Assembly (NCBI GenBank): GCA_014656015.1
Contig: BNBP01000044.1
Location: 1 to 54,806, forward strand
DNA: 54,806 nucleotides
Reading direction: 5' to 3'
From: Streptomyces griseoaurantiacus
GTDB lineage: Bacteria; Actinomycetota; Actinomycetes; Streptomycetales; Streptomycetaceae
Shown here: piece by piece, positions 1 through 8,297 of the stretch
Numbering within the stretch: position 1 is the first letter of the stretch
Layout of the letters: every line of letters starts with the position of its first letter
Notes under the pieces: generated by a model
What the model was told of the DNA's origin: nothing
The model's database searches: none
Seen by the model: only the letters and a program-made list of their open reading frames with translations
Program-made: the position numbers and the translations under genes

Positions 1-514
1 GGGCCGCCGGGGAGCGGGCCCCGGCCACCACCCGGCGGGCGCCCGCGGCACGGGCGAGACGGACCGCCGCCTCGCCCACCACACCGCCGGCGCCCAGCAC
101 GATCACCCGCTCACCGGGCACGAGTCCGCCGCGCCACGTGAGCGCCATGTGCGCGGCGACGGCCGACAGGCCGAGCGCGGCGACGGCGACCGGGTCGGCG
201 CCCTCGGGGAGTGCGACGACGTCCTCGGCGCGGGCCACGGCCCGTTCGGCCATGCTCCCGTCGCCGGGGGTCATGCCGGCCGGGGTGGCGAACCACACCG
301 TCCGGTCCCCGACGCTGCCCACGCCCTGCACCCCGGGCACGTACGGCGTCGCGGGCCGGCCGAAGTAGGAGGTTCCGGTGGCGCAGAGCAGGTCCAGCGG
401 GGTGATCGGGGCGGCGAGCACCTCGATCAGGACCTCCCCGGGCCCGCACACCGGCTCCTCCCGGTCGGTGACGGCGGGGGGCCGTCCGGGTTCGCGCAGT
501 TCCGCCGCCCTCAT
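1..514 (-). CDS. MDR-family zinc-type/quinone oxidoreductase, 3' part missing
   Basis: The reading frame runs off the left edge, so only about the first 171 residues are seen. The N-terminal GroES-like fold is recognisable (GEVLIEVLAAPITPLDLL near residues 31-48), followed by a nucleotide-binding start with VLGAGGVVGEAAV near 141-153, the GxGGxxG pattern of MDR NAD(P)H-dependent reductases. No zinc-binding cysteine cluster is visible in the part shown, which favours a quinone/enone reductase. Its ATG overlaps the stop of the LigA-like gene by 4 nt (ATGA), so it is the last visible gene of the aromatic-type operon. A role in reducing an unsaturated intermediate is inference. Confidence 0.8.
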   Translation of the reverse strand, partial: MRAAELREPGRPPAVTDREEPVCGPGEVLIEVLAAPITPLDLLCATGTSYFGRPATPYVPGVQGVGSVGDRTVWFATPAGMTPGDGSMAERAVARAEDVVALPEGADPVAVAALGLSAVAAHMALTWRGGLVPGERVIVLGAGGVVGEAAVRLARAAGARRVVAGARSPAA

Positions 515-870
515 GTGGCGATGTCGGGGTAGGGCAGCGACATGTGCGCGAGTCTCCTCGCGTACTCGGTCTGGAAGCCCATCGGCGGGTGGTCCCGCTC
601 GAACAGGCCGATGAACAGGGTGAGGGTGAGGAAGGGGTGCGCGCCCATCTCGAAGAGCGTCACGTAGTCGTGGGTGGCGAGCGCCTCCCGTTCCGCGTCC
701 TCGAGGCGCAGCCAGGTGGAGGACTCCCCGGTGACGCAGTTGAGGATGCGGTTCGCGTACACCTCTTCCCAGCGTGCCACGGTGGCGCGCGGGTCCTGGC
801 GGTAGCTCTCGACCAGTTCCGGGTCGCGGTCGACGGTGAACAGGAACTTGTTCAGCAGGTACTTGCTCAC
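511..870 (-). CDS. LigA-like small (alpha) subunit of class III extradiol dioxygenase
   Basis: This 119-residue protein starts with GTG, overlapping the stop of the LigB gene by 4 nt. It matches the LigA fold of protocatechuate 4,5-dioxygenase: an N-terminal KFLFTVDRDPELVESY helix and a C-terminal stretch with AHPFLTLTLFIGLF that packs over the catalytic subunit. LigA has no metal ligands of its own and closes the active site of LigB, shaping substrate choice. Tight coupling with the downstream-numbered LigB gene supports a heteromeric LigAB enzyme. The substrate cannot be read from sequence. Confidence 0.82.
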   Translation of the reverse strand: MSKYLLNKFLFTVDRDPELVESYRQDPRATVARWEEVYANRILNCVTGESSTWLRLEDAEREALATHDYVTLFEMGAHPFLTLTLFIGLFERDHPPMGFQTEYARRLAHMSLPYPDIAT

Positions 871-1730
871 GCGCGGCCGCCCTTCGGGTACCAGGTGAAG
901 TACGCCTCCATCGTGTGGAAGAGGTCGTAGGTGTCGACGTAGTCGGCGGCGAGCCCCTCCCCCGCCACGCCCATCATCAGCATGAAGTCCATGAAGCCGT
1001 GGGTGGCGTTGCCGGGCAGGTGGAGGCTGTCGAGGGTGACCTCGGACAGGCAGCCCTCGATGTCGCCGGAGGAGATCCAGCGGACGGCCTTGCGGTCGAA
1101 CTCCGGGTCGGGGCCGGTCGGCCCGAACTGCCGTGGCCCGCCCAGTTCCAGGGACAGGTGCCCGGTGCCGATCACCGCGACCCGCTTCTCGGCCGGCCAC
1201 GACTCCACCAGGGCCCGTATCGCGCGCCCGAGCTGCACGAACCGTTCGGGGCGCGGCAGCGGGGGCGCGAAGATGTTGGTGTAGACGGGGACGATCGGCA
1301 GGTCGTTCCCCGGGCGCAGGGTGATGATCGGGCACGTGAGGGAGTGGTCGATCCGCAGTTCGTTGGAGAAGGCGAGGTCGAATCCGGCGTCCAGGCCCCC
1401 GCGCAGGAGGTGCGCGGAGAGGTCCTCCTGGCCTCGCAGCACCATTCTGGGGAGGCCGAACTCGCGTTCCTCGTTGTAGAAGTTGGCGTCGTAGACGGGC
1501 GCCTTGCCGACCAGGAACTGGGGCATGTTGTCCAGCCAGAACTGGTGGAAGTGGTCGGAGCCCACCATCACCAGCACGTCCGGGCGTGCCTTCGTCAGGG
1601 TTTCGCGGAACGCCTCCACCTTGCGCACCCATTCGTCCGCGAAGGGCGGGCGGTCCTCGCCGGTGGAGGTGCTGGCGCGGTAGTAGAAGGGGTGGTGGGT
1701 GGACGCGATGACCGCGACCAGTTCAGCCAT
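867..1730 (-). CDS. LigB-like catalytic (beta) subunit of class III extradiol ring-cleavage dioxygenase
   Basis: This 287-residue protein is a LigB-superfamily Fe(II) dioxygenase that would open a catecholic ring next to the hydroxyl pair. Candidate metal ligands are His12 (STHHP), His60 (GSDHFH) and Glu258 (GVAGEG), matching the spacing of LigB His12/His61/Glu242. His191 (GTGHLSLELGG) fits the conserved acid-base histidine and His129 is also conserved in the family. It forms a two-gene unit with the overlapping LigA gene. The upstream neighbour is a citryl-CoA-lyase-like gene 64 nt away. Gallate, protocatechuate or an amino/hydroxy analogue are possible substrates; none is proven. Confidence 0.9.
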   Translation of the reverse strand: MAELVAVIASTHHPFYYRASTSTGEDRPPFADEWVRKVEAFRETLTKARPDVLVMVGSDHFHQFWLDNMPQFLVGKAPVYDANFYNEEREFGLPRMVLRGQEDLSAHLLRGGLDAGFDLAFSNELRIDHSLTCPIITLRPGNDLPIVPVYTNIFAPPLPRPERFVQLGRAIRALVESWPAEKRVAVIGTGHLSLELGGPRQFGPTGPDPEFDRKAVRWISSGDIEGCLSEVTLDSLHLPGNATHGFMDFMLMMGVAGEGLAADYVDTYDLFHTMEAYFTWYPKGGRA

Positions 1731-1794
1731 GCGGACCTCCGTTGGTGTGGCCGGCGGATGGCGGCCGCCCGGGGGTGGGGGCCGGGCGTACGGG

Positions 1795-2622
1795 TCAGGC
1801 GTGCGGGGGCTCGGGGGTGTACGGATCGGGCGGCACGGAGCGGTTGTTGAGGTCGACGGAGAGGAACATCTCGTTGGCGACGGGGTGGCGCAGTTCCTCG
1901 GCGAGTTGCCCGATCAGTCCGGCGGTGCGGGCCAGCAGGGCGAAGCCGCGCAGAAGTTCCAGCGGCAGGCCGAGGTCGGCGAGCGCGGCCCCGCAGACAC
2001 CGGCGCCGTTCAACGGCAGGGTACGGCCGAGGACCCGCGGATGGACCCGGCCGATCGCGGTGAAGAGCGTGAGATGCGGCCCGAGGAGGTGCTCCTCCTC
2101 GGCGAGGGCGAGCAGCCGGGGGGTGCGCGGGTCGCCGTCCTTGTGGACGTGGTGGCCGAGTCCGGGGACGAACCGGCCCTCGGCGCGCCGCGCCCGTACG
2201 GTCTCCAGCGCCACCGCGTCCCAGCCGGCCTCGTCCTCGGGCAGGGCCCCGCCGAGTCCGGTCAGTATCTCGTGCAGGAAGCGGCCGCAGTCCTCGGTGA
2301 CGCCGAGGAAGCGGGAGCCGCCGCCGAGCAGTCCCGCGGCGAGCGCGCCCTGCACGGAGTCCGGTGCGGAGAGGTAGGTCAGCCTGGTCACCATGGCGGT
2401 CGGGGTGAAGCCGTGGTCGGCGAGGGCGGCGAGCACGGCCTCGAACACCCGGGTCTCGCCGGGCGTGGGCCGTCGCTGGGTGGCCAGCCAGAAGGCCAGT
2501 TCACCGAAGCCGACCTCGCCCATGATGTCGCGGGCCAGGTCGTGCCCGAGCAGGGTGATCGACTCGCGGGAGGAGGCGCCGAGGGCGGTCGGGTACACGG
2601 GTGCGGGGCGTTCCTCAGCCAT
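1795..2622 (-). CDS. Citryl-CoA lyase-like protein (short citrate synthase fold)
   Basis: At 275 residues this is much shorter than citrate synthase and similar in size to the citryl-CoA lyase module of ATP-citrate lyase. The segment GLGHHVHKDGDPRTPRLL (about 165-182) keeps the citrate-synthase-type GxGHxxxKxxDPR motif with the active-site histidine. Members cleave or form a C-C bond between a CoA thioester and a 2-oxo acid. The ATG at 2622 lies inside the end of the CoA-transferase gene (8-nt overlap), so the two are translationally linked. This fits a pair in which the transferase activates a citrate-like acid and this enzyme splits it. Confidence 0.82.
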   Translation of the reverse strand: MAEERPAPVYPTALGASSRESITLLGHDLARDIMGEVGFGELAFWLATQRRPTPGETRVFEAVLAALADHGFTPTAMVTRLTYLSAPDSVQGALAAGLLGGGSRFLGVTEDCGRFLHEILTGLGGALPEDEAGWDAVALETVRARRAEGRFVPGLGHHVHKDGDPRTPRLLALAEEEHLLGPHLTLFTAIGRVHPRVLGRTLPLNGAGVCGAALADLGLPLELLRGFALLARTAGLIGQLAEELRHPVANEMFLSVDLNNRSVPPDPYTPEPPHA

Positions 2623-3853
2623 CGCCGTCCTCCCGGGGAGCCCGCAGGGCATCGAGGGCGGGCGAAGTGCCGGCCGGGTGGGGGGTGTTGAGCCAGGCGC
2701 GGATCTCCGCGCCGTGCTCGTCGGGTTCGGGCGGGGGCAGCCGGTAGGCGGCCGGGGTCTCGGAGAAGCGGATGGGGTGCCGGGTGGTCGGTACGGCGCG
2801 TCCGCCCTCGCCGACCTCCACGACCGGGTCGAGTCCGAAGCGCTCGGCCATGGCGAAGCCGCCGTCGATGGTGTTGATCGGCCCGCACGGCACGCCGGCC
2901 GCCACGAGCAGGTCGAACCACTCGACGGCACCGCGCGCACGGAGCCGTTCGACGAGGAGCGGCCGCAGTTCCTCGCGGCGCTCGGTGCGGTCGGCGTTGC
3001 GGGCGAACCGCGGGTCGTCGGCGACCTCGGGGATGCCGAGCACCTCGCAGAGCTTGCGGAACTGGCCGTCGTTGGCGGCGGTGACGATGAGGTCGTTGTC
3101 GGCGGTCGGCAGCGGCTCGTAGGGGAAGACGCTGGGGTGGGCGTTGCCCATCCGGTAGGGGACGACGCCGCCCGCCGCGTAGGCGGAGCTGTGGTTGACC
3201 AGTCCGGTCAGCGCCGAGGACAGCAGGTTGACCTCGACGTGCTGTCCTGTGCCGGTGGCCTCGCGGTGGCGCAGGGCGGCGAGGATGCCGATGACGGCGT
3301 GGTTGCCGGCCATCACGTCGAAGACGGAGATCCCGGCCCGGTACGGCGGCCCGTCCGGGTCGCCGGTGAGGCTCATCAGCCCGGAGATCGCCTGCACCAT
3401 GAGGTCGTACCCGGGCACGTTCCGGCCCGCGCCGGTGCCGAAGCCGCTGATGGACGCGTAGACGATGCCCGGGTTGGCGGTCCGTACGGAGTCGAAGTCG
3501 AGGGCGTAGCGGTCCAGGCCGCCGGGCCTGAAGTTCTCGATCAGGACGTCCGCGCGGCGGGCGAGTTCCCGGGCCGCGGCGGCGTCCTCGGGTTCGCGGA
3601 GGTCCAGGGTGAGGGCGCGCTTGCCGCGGTTGACACCCAGGTAGTAGGTGGAGACGCCCTCGCGCACCGGGGGCGTCCAGGTGCGCGTGTCGTCACCGCG
3701 CGGTCCCTCGACCTTGATGACGTCGGCACCCATGTCGGCGAGCAGCATGGTGGCGTAGGGGCCGGCCAGGATACGGGAGAAGTCCGCGACCAGCAGTCCC
3801 GACAGGGGACCACCGCCTCCGGTCGTCGGGCCGGGTCCGGTGTCGTCTGGCAT
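2615..3853 (-). CDS. Family III CoA-transferase (CaiB/BaiF)
   Basis: This 412-residue protein opens with the hallmark LSGLLVADFSRILAGPYATM and MGADVIKVEGPRGDDTR segments of formyl-CoA/crotonobetainyl-CoA transferases. The conserved catalytic aspartate is in VPGYDLMVQAISGL near residue 163, and GPINTIDG lies toward the C terminus. Length and architecture are complete for the family. It is the first gene of the minus-strand operon and is followed by an overlapping citryl-CoA-lyase-like gene and LigB/LigA. It probably moves CoA from a donor such as succinyl-CoA or acetyl-CoA to a carboxylate made after ring cleavage; donor and acceptor are inferred. Confidence 0.9.
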   Translation of the reverse strand: MPDDTGPGPTTGGGGPLSGLLVADFSRILAGPYATMLLADMGADVIKVEGPRGDDTRTWTPPVREGVSTYYLGVNRGKRALTLDLREPEDAAAARELARRADVLIENFRPGGLDRYALDFDSVRTANPGIVYASISGFGTGAGRNVPGYDLMVQAISGLMSLTGDPDGPPYRAGISVFDVMAGNHAVIGILAALRHREATGTGQHVEVNLLSSALTGLVNHSSAYAAGGVVPYRMGNAHPSVFPYEPLPTADNDLIVTAANDGQFRKLCEVLGIPEVADDPRFARNADRTERREELRPLLVERLRARGAVEWFDLLVAAGVPCGPINTIDGGFAMAERFGLDPVVEVGEGGRAVPTTRHPIRFSETPAAYRLPPPEPDEHGAEIRAWLNTPHPAGTSPALDALRAPREDGDG

Positions 3854-3873
3854 CAGGGACCGCCTCCATGCGT

Positions 3874-3910
3874 CGACCGCTGTACGGACGACTGTCCGCT
3901 GTACGATTCT
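3874..3910. promoter_or_regulatory. Candidate IclR operator before the CoA-transferase operon
   Basis: CGACCGCTGTACGGACG (3874-3890) recurs with one mismatch at 5078-5094 before the amidohydrolase gene. Here it continues into a perfect CGGAC-GACT-GTCCG inverted repeat and a second CTGTACG copy. The position, about 20 nt upstream of the CoA-transferase start, suits control by the adjacent IclR protein. Confidence 0.55.
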
Positions 3911-4050
3911 GGCATGACGAACGGCGCGGACGTCAAGGGGCGGCGGACGCGGACCTCCGCGGCGGGAGACGGATCTCCGCGGCGGGACGGCGAGGCGCTC
4001 GCCCGGGGCGGGCGGCCCTCGGTGGGACCCGCGCGACAGGGGCCACGGCC

Positions 4051-4848
4051 CTACCGGACGACGTGCGGGGCCGTCTCCAGGCGGGCGAAGTCGGCACTGA
4101 TCTCGCCGGCCGCCTGCAGCAGCAGCGGCAGATGGTGGTCGAGCAGCCGCTCGACGGAGGTCTCGGCGGCGTGGGCGTTGACGTTGAGCGCGGCGATCAC
4201 CCGGCCCGAGCCGTCGCGCAGCGGCACGGCGACGGAGCGGATCCCCAGGGTGAGCTGCTCGTCGGTGAGCGCCCAGCCCCGGGCCCGCACCTCGCGCAGT
4301 TCCGCCTCGCGCTCGGCGCGGTCCGGCTGCCAGCGCGGCACGAGACCCGACCTGCCGGGCTCGGCCAGGACCTCCTCCAGCCGCACCGGGTCGAGGGCGG
4401 CGAGCAGCACCTTGCCGAGCGAGGTCTGCAGCGCCGGGAAACGCGTGCCGATCTGCACGGCGAGGGCGACGATCTTGGGCACCGACACGCGTGCCACGTA
4501 GACGATGTCGGAGCCGTCGAGCTGGGCCGCGGAGACGGACTCGCCGGTGCCGGCCGACAGCCGCTCCATGTGCGGCCGGGCCACGTCCCACAGCCCCATC
4601 GACCGCACATAGGCGACCCCCAGTTCCAGCACGCGCGGGGTGAGGGCGAAGCCCTGCGGGTCGGCCCGCACGTAGCCCAGCTCCTGGAGGGTGAGCAGGA
4701 TGCGGCGCACGGTGGGCCGGGCCAGTCCGGTCCCCGTCGCGAGTTCGCTCAGGCTCATGACGGGCCGGTGCGGGGCGAAGGCGGTGATCACCTCCAGGCC
4801 GCGGGCCAGCGCCTCGATGAAGTCCGGTCCGGTGCCTTCGCGCGGCAT
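4051..4848 (-). CDS. IclR-family transcriptional regulator (PcaR/PobR-like)
   Basis: This 265-residue protein has an N-terminal winged helix-turn-helix (MSLSELATGTGLARPTVRR, about 30-48) and a C-terminal IclR effector domain with ARGWALTDEQLTLGIRSVAVP near 190-210. It resembles the branch of IclR proteins that control aromatic degradation (PcaR, PcaU, PobR), which often activate their targets when effector is bound. It sits between the CoA-transferase operon on the same strand and the divergent amidohydrolase, and a 17-nt element is shared by both upstream regions. It is therefore the likely regulator of both units. The effector is unknown. Confidence 0.9.
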   Translation of the reverse strand: MPREGTGPDFIEALARGLEVITAFAPHRPVMSLSELATGTGLARPTVRRILLTLQELGYVRADPQGFALTPRVLELGVAYVRSMGLWDVARPHMERLSAGTGESVSAAQLDGSDIVYVARVSVPKIVALAVQIGTRFPALQTSLGKVLLAALDPVRLEEVLAEPGRSGLVPRWQPDRAEREAELREVRARGWALTDEQLTLGIRSVAVPLRDGSGRVIAALNVNAHAAETSVERLLDHHLPLLLQAAGEISADFARLETAPHVVR

Positions 4849-5077
4849 GGCCTCTCCTCACAACGGTCGATCGGTGACGGTGGGGAACCGCCTGACGGAG
4901 CGGGCGTCACCCTACTGCACGAGGCCCCGGCACGTCCGCCAGACGGACGGCCGGTACGCACCCGAAGCCCACTCCCGGCCCTCCCCTCACGGGCGGCGAA
5001 ACCGCAGGTGGCACGGATGCACCCGGCGAAGCCGCACCCCGATACCGCCCTCCTCACGGAAAGAGGCGACGCAGGTG

Positions 5078-5094
5078 CGACCGTTGTACGGACG
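5078..5094. promoter_or_regulatory. Candidate IclR operator before the amidohydrolase gene
   Basis: CGACCGTTGTACGGACG differs by one base from 3874-3890. It lies about 50 nt upstream of a good -35 element, a place typical for an activator. The rest of the 405-nt gap between the IclR and amidohydrolase genes shows no further coding signal. Confidence 0.5.
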
Positions 5095-5146
5095 TACTGG
5101 CTTCTTCCCCTTCCCCACCCCGCGCGAACCGATTCCGTACGGGCGC

Positions 5147-5175
5147 TTGACACTGCCGGAGCGGCTGCCCAGAGT
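5147..5175 (+). promoter_or_regulatory. Candidate housekeeping-type promoter of the amidohydrolase gene
   Basis: TTGACA (5147-5152), a 17-nt spacer and CAGAGT (5170-5175) form a promoter with a consensus -35 and a weak -10. Predicted transcription starts near 5182, giving a leader of about 70 nt with GAGGAG at 5241-5246 as ribosome binding site. Confidence 0.5.
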
Positions 5176-5253
5176 GGCACCCAACTCTTGGCGACCGCTG
5201 AGCGGACAAGCGTCCGCCACCGGGGTCGCGCCCACGGTGTGAGGAGTCCACGG

Positions 5254-6699
5254 ATGAGCGAGTCGAGCGAGTTCCGGCCGGGCCGACCGGTGGTCCTGCG
5301 AGGCGGGACGGTGCTGCCGATGGACGCGTCGCGCCGGGTGCTCCCGGACGCCGACGTGCTCGTCGTCGACGACCGGATCGCCGCCGTCGGACCCGCCCTG
5401 GAGGTGCCCGAAAGCACCGCCGTCATCGACGCCACCGACGGCATCGTGATGCCGGGCATGATCGACACCCACCGGCACATGTGGCAGACCGCGATGCGCG
5501 GCTACGGCGCCGACTGGACCCTCACCCAGTACTTCGTCTGGTACTACCTCGAGTCCGGCAGGCTGTTCCGGCCCGAGGACGTCCACGCCGGCAACCTGCT
5601 CGCGGCGATCGAGGCGATCGACGCCGGTGTCACCACGGTGGTGGACTGGTCGCACGGCCTGCAGACCGTGGACCACGCGGACGCCGCCGTGGACGCCCTG
5701 CGCGCGGTGCCCGGCCGGGCCGTCCTCGCCTACGGCAACATCCAGCAGCCGCCCGCCGAGTGGACCGGCAGCCCGGAGTTCCGCGACTTCGTACGGCGCC
5801 GGATCACCGGGGACGACATGCTGGGCTTCCAGCTCGCCTTCGACGTGACCGGCGACCCCGCCTTCCCGGAGAAGCCTGCCTTCGAGGTCGCCCGCGAGCT
5901 CGGCGTGCCGGTGACCACGCACGCCGGTGTGTGGGGCGCGACCGGGGACGACAGCATCCGGCTCATGCACGAGCACGGGTTCATGACCCCCGAGACGGTC
6001 TACGTGCACGCCGCCTCGCTGTCCGCCGACTCCTACCACCGCATCGCGGCGACCGGAGGCTCCGTCTCGGTGTCGACGGAGAGCGAGCAGAGCGCGGGCC
6101 AGGGATACCCGCCCACCTGGGCGATCCGCGCCCACGGCATCCCGGTGTCGCTGTCCATGGACACCAGTGTGTGGTGGAGCGGCGACCTGTTCTCCGCGAT
6201 GCGGACCACCCTCGGCGCCGACCGTTCCCGGGAGCATCTCCAGGCGCAGGCGAAGGGCGACACCGTCACGCACGCCGCGCTGCGCGCCGAGGAGGTGGTC
6301 TCCTGGGCCACCCGCGGGGGCGCGCACGCGCTCGGCCGGGACGACCTGGGCAGTCTGGAACCCGGGAAGAAGGCGGACCTGGTCCTGATCAAGAACGACC
6401 ACTCGCCGGTCTCGTTCCCGCTGCTCAACCCCTACGGCCACGTGGCCTTCCAGGCCCAGCGCGGCGATGTGCACACGGTCCTGGTGGACGGCCGCGTGGT
6501 CAAGCACGAGCACCGGCTGCTCGGCGTGGACCTGGCCGCCGCGCGCCGGGAGATCGAGGCCACGGTCGCCCATCTGCGCGAGTCGCTCGGCGAGGAGGGC
6601 TGGCGCAAGGGCATGAACCCGGACGTGCCGGAGACGAAGATCCTCGACAACCCGTACACCTACACCGACTACCGCAGCGGCTCCACCCACGGCGGCTGA
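5254..6699 (+). CDS. TRZ/ATZ-type metal-dependent amidohydrolase/deaminase
   Basis: This 481-residue protein belongs to the amidohydrolase superfamily group of atrazine, cytosine and 8-oxoguanine deaminases. Metal ligands are visible as HxH at His73/His75 (IDTHRHMWQ), a beta-5 His in VTTHAGVWG, a beta-6 His in VYVHAASLSAD and a beta-8 Asp in VSLSMDTSVWW. The C-terminal LEPGKKADLVLIKNDH closes the small beta domain common to this group. The start has a good Shine-Dalgarno (GAGGAG). Divergence from the IclR gene and the shared operator-like element tie it to the dioxygenase/CoA-transferase operon. It could remove an amino group from, or open, a heterocyclic substrate before ring cleavage; this is inference. 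Confidence 0.88.
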   Translation: MSESSEFRPGRPVVLRGGTVLPMDASRRVLPDADVLVVDDRIAAVGPALEVPESTAVIDATDGIVMPGMIDTHRHMWQTAMRGYGADWTLTQYFVWYYLESGRLFRPEDVHAGNLLAAIEAIDAGVTTVVDWSHGLQTVDHADAAVDALRAVPGRAVLAYGNIQQPPAEWTGSPEFRDFVRRRITGDDMLGFQLAFDVTGDPAFPEKPAFEVARELGVPVTTHAGVWGATGDDSIRLMHEHGFMTPETVYVHAASLSADSYHRIAATGGSVSVSTESEQSAGQGYPPTWAIRAHGIPVSLSMDTSVWWSGDLFSAMRTTLGADRSREHLQAQAKGDTVTHAALRAEEVVSWATRGGAHALGRDDLGSLEPGKKADLVLIKNDHSPVSFPLLNPYGHVAFQAQRGDVHTVLVDGRVVKHEHRLLGVDLAAARREIEATVAHLRESLGEEGWRKGMNPDVPETKILDNPYTYTDYRSGSTHGG

Positions 6700-6723
6700 G
6701 GGGTCACCGCCGGGGTCGGCCCG

Positions 6724-7461
6724 TCAGGCCTGCGCGGTCGAGCGGACGACGATCTCACCGACGTCGACGTGTGCCGGCTGCTCGATCGCGTAGGCGATGG
6801 CGGAGGCGACGGCCGAGGGCGGCATGGCGATCTCGTCGCGCTGCCGCACCAGCTCCGCCGCGATCTCGGGGCCGGCCCCCTTGCCCACACCCTCGGTGTC
6901 CGTGAAGCCGGGCGAGACCAGGGTGACGCGCAGGTCAGGTCCCGACTCCTGGCGCAGCCCCTCGCTGAGGATCTTCACCGCCGTCTTCGTCGCCGCGTAC
7001 ACGCCCTGCGGGGACTTGACGAGGTAGGCGGCGGTCGAGGCCACATTGACGAAGTGACCGGAGCGCTGGCGCCGGAAGACGGGCAGGGCCGCTCCGATGC
7101 CGTTGAGCAGGCCCGTGACGTGGGTGGCGACCATCGCGTCCCAGTCGTCCTGACGCAGCTCGTCGAAGGGCGAGATCGCCATGGTGCCCGCGTTGGAGAC
7201 CAGCACGTCCAGCCGGCCGAACCTCTCGACCGCCTCCCCGGTCAGCCGCGCGAGGTCCTCGCGTCGGGTGACGTCCACGACGAGACCGACCGCCTCGCCC
7301 CCCTGTGAGGTGATCCGCTCCACGACCGCGTCCAGCCGTTCCTTGCGCCGTGCTCCGAGCACGACACGGGCCCCGCGGGCGGCGAGGTGGACCGCGGTCT
7401 CCTCCCCGATGCCGCTGCTGGCGCCCGTGAGCGCGATGACCTTGCCGTTGATTCCCGACAT
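6724..7461 (-). CDS. Short-chain dehydrogenase/reductase
   Basis: This 245-residue classical SDR has the cofactor motif TGASSGIG near residues 13-20, NAG near 90-92, and the catalytic Ser/Tyr/Lys in VASTAAY and YAATK. An Arg after the first strand (GARRKERL) favours NADPH. It is transcribed divergently from a TetR gene across twin palindromes and is most likely the direct target of that repressor. The substrate is unknown. Confidence 0.92.
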   Translation of the reverse strand: MSGINGKVIALTGASSGIGEETAVHLAARGARVVLGARRKERLDAVVERITSQGGEAVGLVVDVTRREDLARLTGEAVERFGRLDVLVSNAGTMAISPFDELRQDDWDAMVATHVTGLLNGIGAALPVFRRQRSGHFVNVASTAAYLVKSPQGVYAATKTAVKILSEGLRQESGPDLRVTLVSPGFTDTEGVGKGAGPEIAAELVRQRDEIAMPPSAVASAIAYAIEQPAHVDVGEIVVRSTAQA

Positions 7462-7509
7462 GATGTGTCCTTCGACAGGTGTGCGCAGGTCATGCCTGAC
7501 CTACAGTGG

Positions 7510-7559
7510 AAGTGGGGGCGCCCCCACTTCTCCGAGACTAAGTGGGGGCGCCTCCACTT
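7510..7559. promoter_or_regulatory. Twin 20-bp TetR-type operators
   Basis: AAGTGGGGGCGCCCCCACTT (7510-7529) is a perfect palindrome. A second copy at 7540-7559 differs at one position. Their centres are 30 bp apart, about three helical turns, in the divergent SDR/tetR promoter region, so dimers would bind on the same face of the DNA. Confidence 0.8.
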
Positions 7560-7596
7560 AGCAAGTCGTCATGCGTGTGAAGGGATGACAGGGTCG

Positions 7597-8172
7597 ATGA
7601 CCGAGGAAGCGGCACGCCCGCTGCGGGCCGACGCGCGGCGCAACCGGGAGAGGATCCTCGCGGCCGCCGTGCGCGTCTTCGCGACGGAGGGGCTCGACGC
7701 CCATCTGGAACGCATCGCCAAGGAGGCGGGCGTGGGCAGCGCCACGCTGTACCGCAACTTCCCCACCCGGGAGGCGCTGGTCGAGGCCGTCTACCGCAAC
7801 GAGGTGGCGCAGCTCTGCGACGCGGCCCCCGCCCTGCTCGCGACGAAGCCGCCCCTGGAGGCGCTGCACGACTGGACCCGCCTCTTCCTGGACTACGTGA
7901 CGGTCAAGTACGGCGTGATCGACGCCCTGCGCGCCATCGCCGCCTCGGGGCGCGGCAACCCCTACGGCCACAGCCGCGAGTTGATCTGGGGCGCACTGAA
8001 GGTCCTGATGGACGCGTGCGTGGCCGCCGGCGCGATCCGCACCGACATCGGTCCCGACGACATCGGGACCGCGCTGGAGGGCATCGCCCTCACCTCCTCC
8101 GGCGCCGAGGACCGGGCCAGGGCGGAACGCCTGCTGGACCTCACCCTGGACGGCCTGCGCCCCCGCACCTGA
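7597..8172 (+). CDS. TetR-family repressor of the adjacent SDR gene
   Basis: This 191-residue protein has an N-terminal TetR helix-turn-helix (RIAKEAGVGSATLYRNFPTREAL, split here as RIAKEAGVGSATLYRNF about 42-58) and a helical ligand domain. I chose the ATG at 7597; an in-frame ATG at 7585 is also possible but the purine-rich stretch would then abut the start codon. The twin palindromes just upstream are the expected binding sites, giving autoregulation and control of the SDR gene. Confidence 0.9.
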   Translation: MTEEAARPLRADARRNRERILAAAVRVFATEGLDAHLERIAKEAGVGSATLYRNFPTREALVEAVYRNEVAQLCDAAPALLATKPPLEALHDWTRLFLDYVTVKYGVIDALRAIAASGRGNPYGHSRELIWGALKVLMDACVAAGAIRTDIGPDDIGTALEGIALTSSGAEDRARAERLLDLTLDGLRPRT

Positions 8173-8297
8173 ACCGATCGGAACCGGCCGGGCCGGCCCG
8201 GGCGCCCGCCCGCCGGCCCCGCCCCCGTCCTCGGCGGCCGCTCAACACCACCGCTCGTCCGCCCCGTTGACGTCCCCCCAGCTCAGCACTACCGTCT

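Noticed and set aside
2393..4501. Plus-strand open frame across the CoA-transferase and IclR genes
   Set aside because: It spans two well-supported minus-strand genes and has no recognisable domain.
4987..6690. Minus-strand open frame opposite the amidohydrolase
   Set aside because: The translation is low complexity with no motif, and the plus strand shows full amidohydrolase metal ligands.
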